Assembly: GCA_036655715.1 (NCBI GenBank)
Contig: JAVVPO010000035.1
Location: forward strand, 1 to 24,163
DNA: 24,163 bases
Direction of reading: 5' to 3'
DNA from: JAVVPO01 sp036655715
GTDB taxonomy: Bacteria; Bacillota; Clostridia; Lachnospirales; Cellulosilyticaceae
Below, piece after piece: positions 6,779 through 14,645 of the stretch (position 1 is its first letter; each line of letters opens with the position of its first letter). A model generated the notes under the pieces. That model was given only the letters and a program-made list of their open reading frames with translations, was not told where the DNA came from and did no database searches. Both the position numbers and the translations under genes were made by a program.

Positions 6779-7708
6779 ACTACTTATACAATCTATAAGA
6801 ATGTTTTTTGCTGTTTCTTTATCTTCTTGTAATTGAGAAACCAATTCACTGATTGAGTTAAATTTTTTCTCAGGTCTCATAAATTCGTATAATGCTATTT
6901 TTATTGTTTCCCCATATATTAATTCATCAAAATTAAAAATATGAGTTTCTACTGTTTTGGTTTTACCACTTACAGTAGGATTGTATCCTATATTAGTAAT
7001 GCCCAAATAACTCTTATTATATACTTCTATAATTGTTGCATAAACACCATTAGGTGGATATATACGGCTTTCCTCAGCTTTTACATTAGCTGTAGGGAAT
7101 CCAATAGTCCTTCCTAACGCTTTACCGTGTACAACTTCCCCTGTTATCGTATAAGGATGTCCTAATAACTGAGTTGCTTTATGCATATCTCCTTGTAAAA
7201 TCAAATTTCTTACATTTGTACTAGATATAGTTATGCCGTGGCTTTTAACTGTATCTACCGCACATATTTCTGCCTCGTATTTTTCTCCTAGCTCTTTCAT
7301 ATGTACTATATCACCTTTTTTATCTTTACCAAAATAATAATTACTTCCTATAATAATTACTTTTGCTCTAAGCTTGTTAACTAGAGTCCTATGAAAGAAC
7401 TCTTCTGGTGAAATACTTGCAAACTCTGTTGTAAATGGATATTCAATAAAAACATCTACTCCCATAGCTTTAATTCTAGCTTTTTTTTCTTCTCTAGAGT
7501 TCAAAAGTGGCTTAGGATTATTACCTAATACCCATGTAGGATGGGGATAAAAAGATAATGCTATAATTTGGAATCCTGTTTCTTTTGCTTTTATCTTCGC
7601 TAGGTCAAAGAGTTTTTGATGGCCTAAATGAACTCCATCAAAATTTCCAAGTACTACTATACTACTTACTACTTGATTAACATCTGGAGTACCATAAATA
7701 TACCTCAT
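6767..7708 (-). CDS. ribF: Bifunctional riboflavin kinase / FAD synthetase
   Basis: Makes FMN from riboflavin and then FAD from FMN, using ATP. The 313 residues contain the N-terminal FAD synthetase (nucleotidyltransferase) domain with GNFDGVHLGHQ at residues 22-32 and SSTNVR at about 160-165. The C-terminal riboflavin kinase domain begins with the GRTIGFPTANV motif (about 197-207). The length is typical. AAAGGAGGGG precedes the ATG. It is the last gene of the rimP-to-ribF operon, 21 bases after truB, a common placement in Firmicutes. Its 3' end holds the rpsO promoter. Confidence 0.97.
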   Translation of the reverse strand: MRYIYGTPDVNQVVSSIVVLGNFDGVHLGHQKLFDLAKIKAKETGFQIIALSFYPHPTWVLGNNPKPLLNSREEKKARIKAMGVDVFIEYPFTTEFASISPEEFFHRTLVNKLRAKVIIIGSNYYFGKDKKGDIVHMKELGEKYEAEICAVDTVKSHGITISSTNVRNLILQGDMHKATQLLGHPYTITGEVVHGKALGRTIGFPTANVKAEESRIYPPNGVYATIIEVYNKSYLGITNIGYNPTVSGKTKTVETHIFNFDELIYGETIKIALYEFMRPEKKFNSISELVSQLQEDKETAKNILIDCISSLQV

Positions 7709-7729
7709 ATTTCCCCTCCTTTCTGTATT

Positions 7730-8629
7730 CTACTCCCTAGAAAAAAACATCTTATCAACTGTTAAACTAGAAGTCTCTTGGTCTACTTTATAAATTCCAA
7801 TAAATCTTTCTTCTTTATCAAAAATACGTATAAGCTCCCCTTCAGACATATCAACCTCTGATATATCACTAAAGGCAAGTTTATTTCCATTATAGAGTGC
7901 TTTTTCTGCTTCTTCTTTTGCATAGGCTTTAGGGTATTTACCAAATACAGTATCCAAAGTATGAAGGTGACCTTCTAGATGATCCCTTACTGTCTCTAAC
8001 TGGCTCAGTGTAATACTTTGATCTAACTCATATGATCCAACTTTAGTACGGAGTAATGCGCCCATATGCGCTCCACACCCCAGTTTTCTACCTATATCTG
8101 TACATAAAGTTCTAATATAAGTTCCTTTTGAACAATTAACTCTTATTTTAAATGTTTTTGGAGTCAGCCACTCTATTATCTCGCATTTATAAATATATAC
8201 TTTTCTTTCCGGTCTTTCAACAACTATTCCTTTTCTAGCTAATTCATAAAGTCTTACCCCATTCACTTTAATAGCTGAATACATCGGCGGAATTTGAGTA
8301 TATTCTCCGTTAAAAGAATCTACAACTTGCTGAATTTGATCTCTAGTTACATTTACTTCATGACTTTCTACCACTTCACCTGTAGCATCTTCTGTTGTTG
8401 TATACGCACCTAGGATAACTTCTGCTTCATAACATTTATCTGCATCAGTTAAATAAGATACAACTTTAGTAGCCTTACCTATACAGATAGGCAACACCCC
8501 TTCAGCTTCTGGATCAAGTGTTCCTGTATGACCAATTTTTCTTTCACGCAATATACCACGTGCTTTGGCTACTACATCATGAGAAGTATAGCCTTTTTCT
8601 TTGTATATATTTATTATTCCGTGTATCAT
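7730..8629 (-). CDS. truB: tRNA pseudouridine(55) synthase
   Basis: Converts U55 in the T arm of tRNAs to pseudouridine. The product is 299 residues. The catalytic region is KIGHTGTLDPEAEGVLP, whose Asp is the nucleophile (about residue 38). Other family blocks are GEYTQIPPMYSAIKVNG and SKGTYIRTLCTDIG, followed by a C-terminal PUA-like part. A GTG at 8644 would add five residues, but the AAAGGA at about 8640-8635 lies inside that extension and 5 bases before the ATG at 8629, which also gives the family-like start MIHGIINIYKEKGYTSHDVV. It lies between nrnA and ribF with about 20-base gaps, in the translation/RNA operon. Confidence 0.95.
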   Translation of the reverse strand: MIHGIINIYKEKGYTSHDVVAKARGILRERKIGHTGTLDPEAEGVLPICIGKATKVVSYLTDADKCYEAEVILGAYTTTEDATGEVVESHEVNVTRDQIQQVVDSFNGEYTQIPPMYSAIKVNGVRLYELARKGIVVERPERKVYIYKCEIIEWLTPKTFKIRVNCSKGTYIRTLCTDIGRKLGCGAHMGALLRTKVGSYELDQSITLSQLETVRDHLEGHLHTLDTVFGKYPKAYAKEEAEKALYNGNKLAFSDISEVDMSEGELIRIFDKEERFIGIYKVDQETSSLTVDKMFFSRE

Positions 8630-8650
8630 ATATTTCCTTTCCACTTGCCT

Positions 8651-9595
8651 TTATAAGGTCATCAAACTCGCTTGGATTTTCTCTAAAACCTCAGTCAATT
8701 CACCTGTTAGAGTTACTCCAGCAGCTCTTATATGACCTCCACCACCAAATTCTTTGCAAATAGCAGCTACATCATAAGGTGCTATACTTCTAAGGCTAAG
8801 TTTGTACGTATTGTCGTTTACTGGATAAATAAAAGCTGCTACACAAACACCTTCTATATTTTTAACATAATTAACTACTCCATCAATATCTTCTTTACTT
8901 GCACCATACTGCTCCATTTGTTCTTTCGTTACATAGGACATAATAATTTCACCGTTAGATAAAAATACCATGTTTTGTGCTAAAACACCTTGCATCCTAA
9001 TGGTTTTCAAAGTTCTTGCATGGATAATATGATGATAAATTAAACTATAATCAATAGGTAATTCAAGTAATTTAGCTGCTGCTAAATGTGTACTTGATTT
9101 TGTACAAGGGTGCATAAACCCACCTGTATCAAATACTAACCCAGTATAAATAGCTTTTGCTATTTCCTCTGTTAGAGGTACTTTAGCTCTCTGTATGAGA
9201 TTAAAAACTAATTCTGAAGTTGATGAACCATCTTTTTGCACATAATTTAGTTTACCAAATCCTGTATTCGTATGGTGATGATCGATGTTAATGGTTAATT
9301 TTGCTTTATTAAAGTATTCCTGATAACTTCCTAAGCGTTCAACATCCCCACAATCTAGAGCAATAAATGTATCATATTCCCCGTCAAAGTTACTTTGGAT
9401 ATTTATGTTTTGTACTAAGTAGTTATACTTACTTGGAATTTCTTCAATAATAATAGTATAAGGGATATGAAAAAATCTACATATCCCTACCATACCTATT
9501 AAAGAACCAATCGCATCTCCATCTGGGCTTATATGTCCGCCCATTAAAATATGTTTTGATGCCTCTATAGAATCTATTATTCTTTTAAGTTTCAT
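8651..9595 (-). CDS. nrnA: DHH-family oligoribonuclease / pAp phosphatase
   Basis: Member of the DHH/DHHA1 family that degrades very short RNAs (nano-RNA) and dephosphorylates 3'-phosphoadenosine 5'-phosphate in Firmicutes. The 314 residues include the metal-binding motifs HISPDGDAIGS (about 21-31), ALDCGD (about 79-84) and the signature NIDHHHTN (about 103-110). The C-terminal DHHA1 motif GGGGHIRAAG is at about 285-294. The ribosome binding site is weak (GTGAG). A 6-codon frame (9615-9595) ends in TAATG across the start codon, so translation may be coupled. It lies between rbfA and truB, the usual Firmicutes position. Confidence 0.93.
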   Translation of the reverse strand: MKLKRIIDSIEASKHILMGGHISPDGDAIGSLIGMVGICRFFHIPYTIIIEEIPSKYNYLVQNINIQSNFDGEYDTFIALDCGDVERLGSYQEYFNKAKLTINIDHHHTNTGFGKLNYVQKDGSSTSELVFNLIQRAKVPLTEEIAKAIYTGLVFDTGGFMHPCTKSSTHLAAAKLLELPIDYSLIYHHIIHARTLKTIRMQGVLAQNMVFLSNGEIIMSYVTKEQMEQYGASKEDIDGVVNYVKNIEGVCVAAFIYPVNDNTYKLSLRSIAPYDVAAICKEFGGGGHIRAAGVTLTGELTEVLEKIQASLMTL

Positions 9596-9617
9596 TAGTT
9601 CTCACTATCTTTCATTA

Positions 9618-9974
9618 TTACTTATCGTTACTTTTCATTACTTCATGGATAATCTGTGACATTTTCATACCATATTCCATAGATTCATCTATTTTGAATA
9701 TAAGCTCTGGTGTGTTACGTAAGTTAACTCTTCTTGCAATTTCCTTACGAATAAATCCACTTGCTGCATTAAGTCCTTTGATAGCATCTTCTTTCTTGCT
9801 ATCCTCAAGTACACTAATGTAGATTTTGCAGTGTTTAAGATCACTTGTAGTATTTACTTCTACTACACTAATAAGTGCATTACTCACTTTAGGATCTTTA
9901 ATTTCAGTTCTTATAAGCTCTGCTACTTCTTTTCTAATTGCTTCATTAATTCTAATTATTCTTGGGTTAGCCAT
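9618..9974 (-). CDS. rbfA: 30S ribosome-binding factor A
   Basis: Small KH-fold protein that binds the 30S subunit late in assembly and helps 16S rRNA 5'-end maturation and cold growth. The 118 residues match the family length. Visible features are the N-terminal RIIRINEAIRKEVAELI helix, the KDPKVS motif and the C-terminal ELIFKIDESMEYGMKMS block. GGAAGG lies 9 bases before the ATG. It follows infB by 14 bases, the near-universal infB-rbfA order. Confidence 0.96.
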   Translation of the reverse strand: MANPRIIRINEAIRKEVAELIRTEIKDPKVSNALISVVEVNTTSDLKHCKIYISVLEDSKKEDAIKGLNAASGFIRKEIARRVNLRNTPELIFKIDESMEYGMKMSQIIHEVMKSNDK

Positions 9975-9988
9975 GTTGTTTTACCTTC

Positions 9989-12193
9989 CTATCTTGGTAT
10001 TTCCTCCATGATAAATGCTTCTACTACGTCATCTTCTCTAAGGTCATTAAATCTTTCGAACATAACACCACACTCATAACCTGTTGCAACTTCTTTTGCA
10101 TCATCTTTGAATCTCTTAAGTGATGTAAGTTTACCTTCATAGACTACAATACCTTCTCTTACGATACGTACACCTGAGTTACGTCCAATTTTACCATCTA
10201 ATACGTAAGCTCCACCTACAGTACCTACTCCTGATACTTTAAATGTTTGTCTAATTGTTGCATGACCAGTTACCTTCTCTACGAATTCTGGATCAAGCAT
10301 ACCCTTCATAGCTAATTTAATATCTTCAATAGCACTATAAATAACTCTGTATAAACGAACATCCACTTTTTCTCTTTCAGCAATAGCTGTTGTAGTTGTA
10401 TCTGGTCTTACATTGAATCCAATGATGATAGCACCAGATGCAGATGCAAGCATAACGTCTGATTCAGTAACAGCTCCTACACCACCGTGGATGATACGAA
10501 TTCTTACTTCTTCATTTGAAAGTTTTTCTAAACTTTGTCTTACTGCTTGTACAGATCCTTGTACATCAGCCTTAACAATTACGTTAAGTTCTTTCACTTT
10601 ACCTTCTTGGATTTGAGTGAATAAATCATCAAGAGATACTTTATTAATTGTGTGGCTAATAAGTTGCTCTCTACCTTGAGCTTTTACTTTCTCAGCAGCT
10701 TGTCTTGCTTGTTTATCATTGTTAGCTACGTAGAACATATCTCCCGCTACTGGTACTTCTGAAAGTCCTAAAATCTCTACTGGTGTAGATGGCCCTGCTT
10801 TTTTAACTTGACGCCCTTTATCATCTACCATTGCACGTACTTTACCGTATGCACATCCTACAACAACAGGATCTCCTATTTTTAATGTACCACTTTGTAC
10901 AAGTACTGTTGCAACTGGTCCACGACCCTTATCAAGTTGTGCTTCAATGATTGTTCCGCGTGCTTTTCTATTTGGATTAGCTTTGTAATCATTCATTTCT
11001 GCTACTAAAAGGATCATCTCAAGTAATGTATCTAATCCTTCTCTTTTCATAGCTGATACTGGTACACAGATAGTCTCTCCGCCCCAGTCTTCTACTAAAA
11101 GACCTTGGTCTGCTAATTCTTGTTTAACTCTATCTGGGTTAGCCCCTACTTTATCCATTTTGTTAATTGCTATAATGATTTGAACGCCCGCTGCTTTAGC
11201 ATGGTTAATCGCTTCAATTGTTTGAGGCATAACCCCATCATCTGCTGCAACAACTAGTATTGCGATATCTGTAACTTGAGCCCCTCTCATACGCATTGCT
11301 GTGAAAGCCTCATGTCCTGGTGTATCTAAGAAAGTAATGTTTTTACCATTTAATTTAACTGTTGAAGCACCAATATGTTGTGTAATACCACCAGCTTCTT
11401 TTGCAGTAACAGTTGTTGAACGAATGGCATCAAGTAAAGATGTTTTACCGTGGTCAACGTGTCCCATTACTACTACTACTGGAGATCTACCTTCTAAGTC
11501 TTCTTCAGCATCTTCAATTTCACCAAAAATTTCTTCTAATAAATCTTGCTCTTCTGCTTGTTCTACAATAATTTCCATTTCTTCTGCTAACTCTGCTGCT
11601 ACTGTAAAATCAAGTTCTTGATTAATTGTAGCCATTTTACCTTTTTTCATAAGTAATTTAATAACTTCTGTTGCAGACATGCCAACTTTCTCAGCCAATT
11701 CTTTTACTGTGATTGTTGATCCTATTTCTATTATTCTAATTTCATTTTCTACGTTTGGGTTGTCTAAATTATTTTGTTGTCCCATAGTACCTGCCTTTTC
11801 TAGTCCGTGACTTTTCTTTTTATTTTTTTTAGTTTTGTTATTTTTATTATTTGCTTGCTGATTCTGTGGTGCTACTTGTTGCTTTTGTACAGCCTTTTGC
11901 TCTTGCAGCGGCTTTTGCTCTTGTACTAATTTTTGTTCTTGCACTTTTTCAACTTTATTAGCTACTTCTTTTTGTGTATTAGATGGTTCTTCCTTAGTCT
12001 GTTGCTTAGATTCTGTCTTAGTTTCCTCTTTTGTAGATTCTGTATAGTACTTTATAATTAGGTCTGCTTCATTATCTTCTAATGTACTCATATGGCTATG
12101 TACTACAAAACCATATTCTTGCAATTTATTCATAATCTCTTTAGTACTTATATTTAGCTGTTTTGCTACTTCATATACTCTCACTTTTGACAT
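9989..12193 (-). CDS. infB: Translation initiation factor IF-2
   Basis: GTPase that brings initiator fMet-tRNA to the 30S subunit and promotes subunit joining. The 734 residues contain two IF2-N modules (about 1-50 and 152-205) separated by a low-complexity linker, then the GTPase. Its motifs are GHVDHGKT (244-251), GGIT (268-271), DTPGH (290-294) and NKMD (344-347). Domain II, III and C-terminal beta-barrel parts follow, with GHATIRQTFKVSGVGTVGG late in the protein. The linker (about 84-127) is rich in Q and K and has repeated QEQK units. AGGTAGATTC separates a GGAGG site from the ATG. It sits between ylxQ and rbfA in the rimP operon. Confidence 0.98.
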   Translation of the reverse strand: MSKVRVYEVAKQLNISTKEIMNKLQEYGFVVHSHMSTLEDNEADLIIKYYTESTKEETKTESKQQTKEEPSNTQKEVANKVEKVQEQKLVQEQKPLQEQKAVQKQQVAPQNQQANNKNNKTKKNKKKSHGLEKAGTMGQQNNLDNPNVENEIRIIEIGSTITVKELAEKVGMSATEVIKLLMKKGKMATINQELDFTVAAELAEEMEIIVEQAEEQDLLEEIFGEIEDAEEDLEGRSPVVVVMGHVDHGKTSLLDAIRSTTVTAKEAGGITQHIGASTVKLNGKNITFLDTPGHEAFTAMRMRGAQVTDIAILVVAADDGVMPQTIEAINHAKAAGVQIIIAINKMDKVGANPDRVKQELADQGLLVEDWGGETICVPVSAMKREGLDTLLEMILLVAEMNDYKANPNRKARGTIIEAQLDKGRGPVATVLVQSGTLKIGDPVVVGCAYGKVRAMVDDKGRQVKKAGPSTPVEILGLSEVPVAGDMFYVANNDKQARQAAEKVKAQGREQLISHTINKVSLDDLFTQIQEGKVKELNVIVKADVQGSVQAVRQSLEKLSNEEVRIRIIHGGVGAVTESDVMLASASGAIIIGFNVRPDTTTTAIAEREKVDVRLYRVIYSAIEDIKLAMKGMLDPEFVEKVTGHATIRQTFKVSGVGTVGGAYVLDGKIGRNSGVRIVREGIVVYEGKLTSLKRFKDDAKEVATGYECGVMFERFNDLREDDVVEAFIMEEIPR

Positions 12194-12214
12194 GAATCTA
12201 CCTCCATTATTTGT

Positions 12215-12535
12215 CTAATTCACTACCCCATCATTCTCTATCATATTTTTCACTTTTTCTGCAAGTTTTGCATCTAGTACTGCAACTGCTACTCTATCTG
12301 CTTTACCAAGTATCATACCCATTTCATCTCTACTTCCCCATATTAATTGAGGGATTTTTCTATATGCACATTTATCTTTAAAGAATTTCTTTGTATTCTC
12401 TGATGCATCTTCTGTGACAATAACAAGATATGCTTCTTGTGAAAGAACTGCTTGTTTCACTGAAAATTCACCCGATATGATATTTCTGCCTTTTTGACAT
12501 ATTGCTAATAGCTGATAAATTCTTTTATTACTCAT
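12215..12535 (-). CDS. ylxQ: YlxQ, L7Ae-family RNA-binding protein
   Basis: Small protein of the ribosomal L7Ae/L30e family found between rnpM and infB in Firmicutes; it probably binds K-turn-like RNA, but the role is unsettled. The 106 residues show the fold pattern: a start helix (RIYQLLAICQKGRNIISGE), VIVTEDASENTKKFF, IPQLIWGSRDEMGMILGK, and a closing VAVAVLDAKLAEKV strand-helix. The ATG overlaps the end of the upstream gene by eight bases and has no strong ribosome binding site of its own, so translational coupling is likely. Confidence 0.9.
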   Translation of the reverse strand: MSNKRIYQLLAICQKGRNIISGEFSVKQAVLSQEAYLVIVTEDASENTKKFFKDKCAYRKIPQLIWGSRDEMGMILGKADRVAVAVLDAKLAEKVKNMIENDGVVN

Positions 12536-12803
12536 TATCTTTGAACTCTTTTCTTAAATCATTATAGATTTCTTTATCAACTGCCATTTTGAAAGATCTT
12601 TCTAGGCCTTTATTCTTTTCAGCCTTGTTAAGACATTCTATATCTTTACAGATATAAGATCCTCTTCCCGGCTTCTTACCTGTAAAATCTAAAGATAATT
12701 CGCCTTCATTGCTTCTTACTACTCTTACTAGCTCTCTTTTATCTTTCATTTCATTGCATCCTGTACATTTACGTAAAGGAACTTTTCTTGTTTTCATAGA
12801 CAT
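12528..12803 (-). CDS. rnpM: RnpM (YlxR), RNase P modulator
   Basis: Small basic RNA-binding protein of the DUF448/YlxR family, shown in Bacillus to bind RNase P RNA and modulate its activity. The 91 residues hold the signature RKCTGCNEMKDKRELVRVV with its CxxC pair (about 13-16), followed by GKKPGRGSYICKD and a basic C-terminal half. The start ATG lies one base after the nusA stop; the GAGGAG at the nusA end is 4 bases away. An ATG two codons later is also possible. It is the usual neighbour of nusA and ylxQ. Confidence 0.93.
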   Translation of the reverse strand: MSMKTRKVPLRKCTGCNEMKDKRELVRVVRSNEGELSLDFTGKKPGRGSYICKDIECLNKAEKNKGLERSFKMAVDKEIYNDLRKEFKDNE

Positions 12804-12804
12804 C

Positions 12805-13947
12805 TTACTCCTCTATTTGCTCTTGGGCAACGGTTTCGCTTTTGATGTCTATTTTCCAACCAGTTAATTTGGCCGCAAGTCTTACGTTTTGACCACCCTT
12901 ACCGATAGCAAGTGTTAAAATATTTTCTGGTACAACTACTTTAGCACTTCTTTCTGTACCTCTTTCACTCTCAACTTCTTCTAATTGTACACCTAGTACT
13001 TTAGCTGGGCTAAGGGCTGCTTCTATAAATTCTTTTGGATCTTCACTCCATTTTACAACATCAATCTTCTCACCACTAAGCTCATCGACTACAAGGTTAA
13101 TTCTTTTTCCTTTTTCGCCTACACATGCGCCTACTGGATCTACAGATGGATCGTTTGAGTGTACAGCTATTTTAGTACGTGATCCAGCTTCTCTTGCAAT
13201 ACTTTTAATCACTACTGTGCCATCTTTGATTTCTACTACTTCTTGTTCAAATAATCTTTTTACTAAATCTGGATGAGTACGTGATACAATAACTTGTGCG
13301 CCACCCTTTGATTTTGAATCAGATCTTTGCTCATTTTTGTTGAAATCTTTTACATTTAAAAGATAGAATGCTTTCTTTCTACCTAGGTTGTAATCATTAG
13401 TCATTTCTTCTTCAAATTGCTCACCAGCCATTGCTTCTGTCACTGGTAAAGATGCTTCTGTGAAATCTAATTGAACAATATAGCCATTTTTTTCTCTTCT
13501 TAATACTTTACCTTTTACGATATCATTAAGTTTAACGCTATATTCTTCGTATACCATTTCTCTTTCTGCTTCTTTGATCTTTTGAATAACTACTTGCTTA
13601 GCATTTTGAGCAGCAATTCTACCAAAGTTTCTTGGTGTAATTTCTATATCTACAATATCATCTACATCAATAAGTGGATTAATTTTTCTTGCTTCTGATA
13701 AAGCTACTTCAATGACGTCATTTTCTACTTCCTCATCATCTACAACTCTTTTAGTTGCTAAAACTTTTACATCACCAGTTTCTTCATCAATGTTTACTTT
13801 AATAGTTTGTTTTGCTCCACCTGTATTACCAAAGTGCTTTTTGCAAGCTGCTTCTATAGATTGCTTAATAGCGTCAAATAGCTTCTCTCTATTAATTCCT
13901 TTTGACTCAGCAATTTGATCAATCGCTGTAATAAACTCTTGATTCAT
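12805..13947 (-). CDS. nusA: Transcription termination/antitermination protein NusA
   Basis: RNA polymerase-binding factor that enhances pausing, intrinsic termination and antitermination. The 380 residues, typical of Firmicutes without the acidic C-terminal repeats, hold the N-terminal RNAP-binding domain (about 1-125). An S1 domain follows (about 133-200, KGKVLRREKNGYIVQLDF), then KH1 (DPVGACVGEKGKRI, about 266-280) and KH2 (LAIGKGGQNVRLAAKLTGW). AGAGGAGG precedes the ATG. It follows rimP by 31 bases. Confidence 0.98.
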   Translation of the reverse strand: MNQEFITAIDQIAESKGINREKLFDAIKQSIEAACKKHFGNTGGAKQTIKVNIDEETGDVKVLATKRVVDDEEVENDVIEVALSEARKINPLIDVDDIVDIEITPRNFGRIAAQNAKQVVIQKIKEAEREMVYEEYSVKLNDIVKGKVLRREKNGYIVQLDFTEASLPVTEAMAGEQFEEEMTNDYNLGRKKAFYLLNVKDFNKNEQRSDSKSKGGAQVIVSRTHPDLVKRLFEQEVVEIKDGTVVIKSIAREAGSRTKIAVHSNDPSVDPVGACVGEKGKRINLVVDELSGEKIDVVKWSEDPKEFIEAALSPAKVLGVQLEEVESERGTERSAKVVVPENILTLAIGKGGQNVRLAAKLTGWKIDIKSETVAQEQIEE

Positions 13948-13978
13948 TATAATCCTCCTCTAATATTTTCCCTATGAT

Positions 13979-14443
13979 TTAAAATAATATTGCAAGTCTT
14001 ACTGATACAATATTTTTTGTATTAATTTCAATATCACTTCCAGCTTCATCTCTAATTGTTAATATTTCATCTGTTTTAGAAATAATTTGTCCTTGAAGCT
14101 TTCTTTTCTTATTCATAGCTTCATATAGTTTAATGTCTACAACTTCACCATTAAAACGTTCGAAGTCTTTGTCCTTCTTAATCACTCTATCAAGTCCTGG
14201 TGAACTTACTTCTAGCATATAAGGTAATTCAATAGGATCTTTTTCATCGAGAACAGCTTCTATTGCTCTGCTTGTCTTCTTACAGTCCTCAATATTTATT
14301 CCGCCTTCTTTATCTATATATATTCTTAGATAGTAATTTGGACCTTCCTTTACAAACTCTAAGTCTACTAACTCATAGCTAAAACCTTCTAAAATAGGTT
14401 CTAAATAATTTGTTACTGAAGTAATAATTTCTTTTTTATTCAC
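13979..14443 (-). CDS. rimP: Ribosome maturation factor RimP
   Basis: Assembly factor for the 30S subunit, first gene of the rimP-nusA-infB operon. About 154 residues. The N-terminal domain carries YELVDLEFVKEGPNYYLRIYIDKEGGI and SRAIEAVLDE, then LEVSSPGLDRVIKKDKDF, the family hallmark, with an SH3-like C-terminal domain. An ATG at 14452 is in frame, but the AGAGAGG at 14459-14453 touches it directly. The GTG at 14443 lies 9 bases after that site and is the better start; the call is not certain. The leader has two hairpins and a strong promoter. Confidence 0.9.
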   Translation of the reverse strand: MNKKEIITSVTNYLEPILEGFSYELVDLEFVKEGPNYYLRIYIDKEGGINIEDCKKTSRAIEAVLDEKDPIELPYMLEVSSPGLDRVIKKDKDFERFNGEVVDIKLYEAMNKKRKLQGQIISKTDEILTIRDEAGSDIEINTKNIVSVRLAILF

Positions 14444-14459
14444 TTGGATCATCCTCTCT

Positions 14460-14492
14460 ATATATAGTTTCTCATAATATAAAACTATATAT
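14460..14492 (-). promoter_or_regulatory. Hairpin next to the rimP ribosome binding site
   Basis: Perfect 11-bp arms (14482-14492 with 14460-14470) with an 11-base loop. The 3' arm on the transcript ends directly at the AGAGAGG ribosome binding site. It is A/T-rich and so only moderately stable. Confidence 0.5.
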
Positions 14493-14506
14493 TCATCTAT
14501 GCATAT

Positions 14507-14536
14507 AGAAAGAGTGGGTATATACCCACTCTTTCT
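14507..14536 (-). promoter_or_regulatory. Perfect 30-bp palindrome in the rimP leader
   Basis: A perfect palindrome: arms 14507-14520 and 14523-14536 around TA. It lies about 22 bases downstream of the predicted start of the rimP operon. As RNA it makes a strong hairpin, and its tail (CTTTCTATATG) is not a good T run. It could be an attenuator, an RNA-stability element or a protein-binding site on DNA. Confidence 0.55.
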
Positions 14537-14565
14537 CTGCTCGTCATTATATTTATACTACAAAA

Positions 14566-14594
14566 ATTATAATACTTTTTGCTTGAAAAATCAA
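14566..14594 (-). promoter_or_regulatory. Sigma-A promoter of the rimP-nusA-infB operon
   Basis: Minus-strand TTGATT (14594-14589), 17-base spacer, TATAAT (14571-14566). Start predicted near 14558. A small inverted repeat (GCTTGA, 4 bases, TCAAGC; 14581-14596) overlaps the -35 and could be an operator. Confidence 0.78.
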
Positions 14595-14645
14595 GCTTAT
14601 ATTGGAATAAACTTAATCAGCCGCCTTATAACACTCAGTCACTTC

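Noticed and set aside
14581..14596. GCTTGA-4-TCAAGC as a terminator of ispG
   Set aside because: Followed by A, not T, on the minus strand, and it overlaps the rimP -35; at most an operator.
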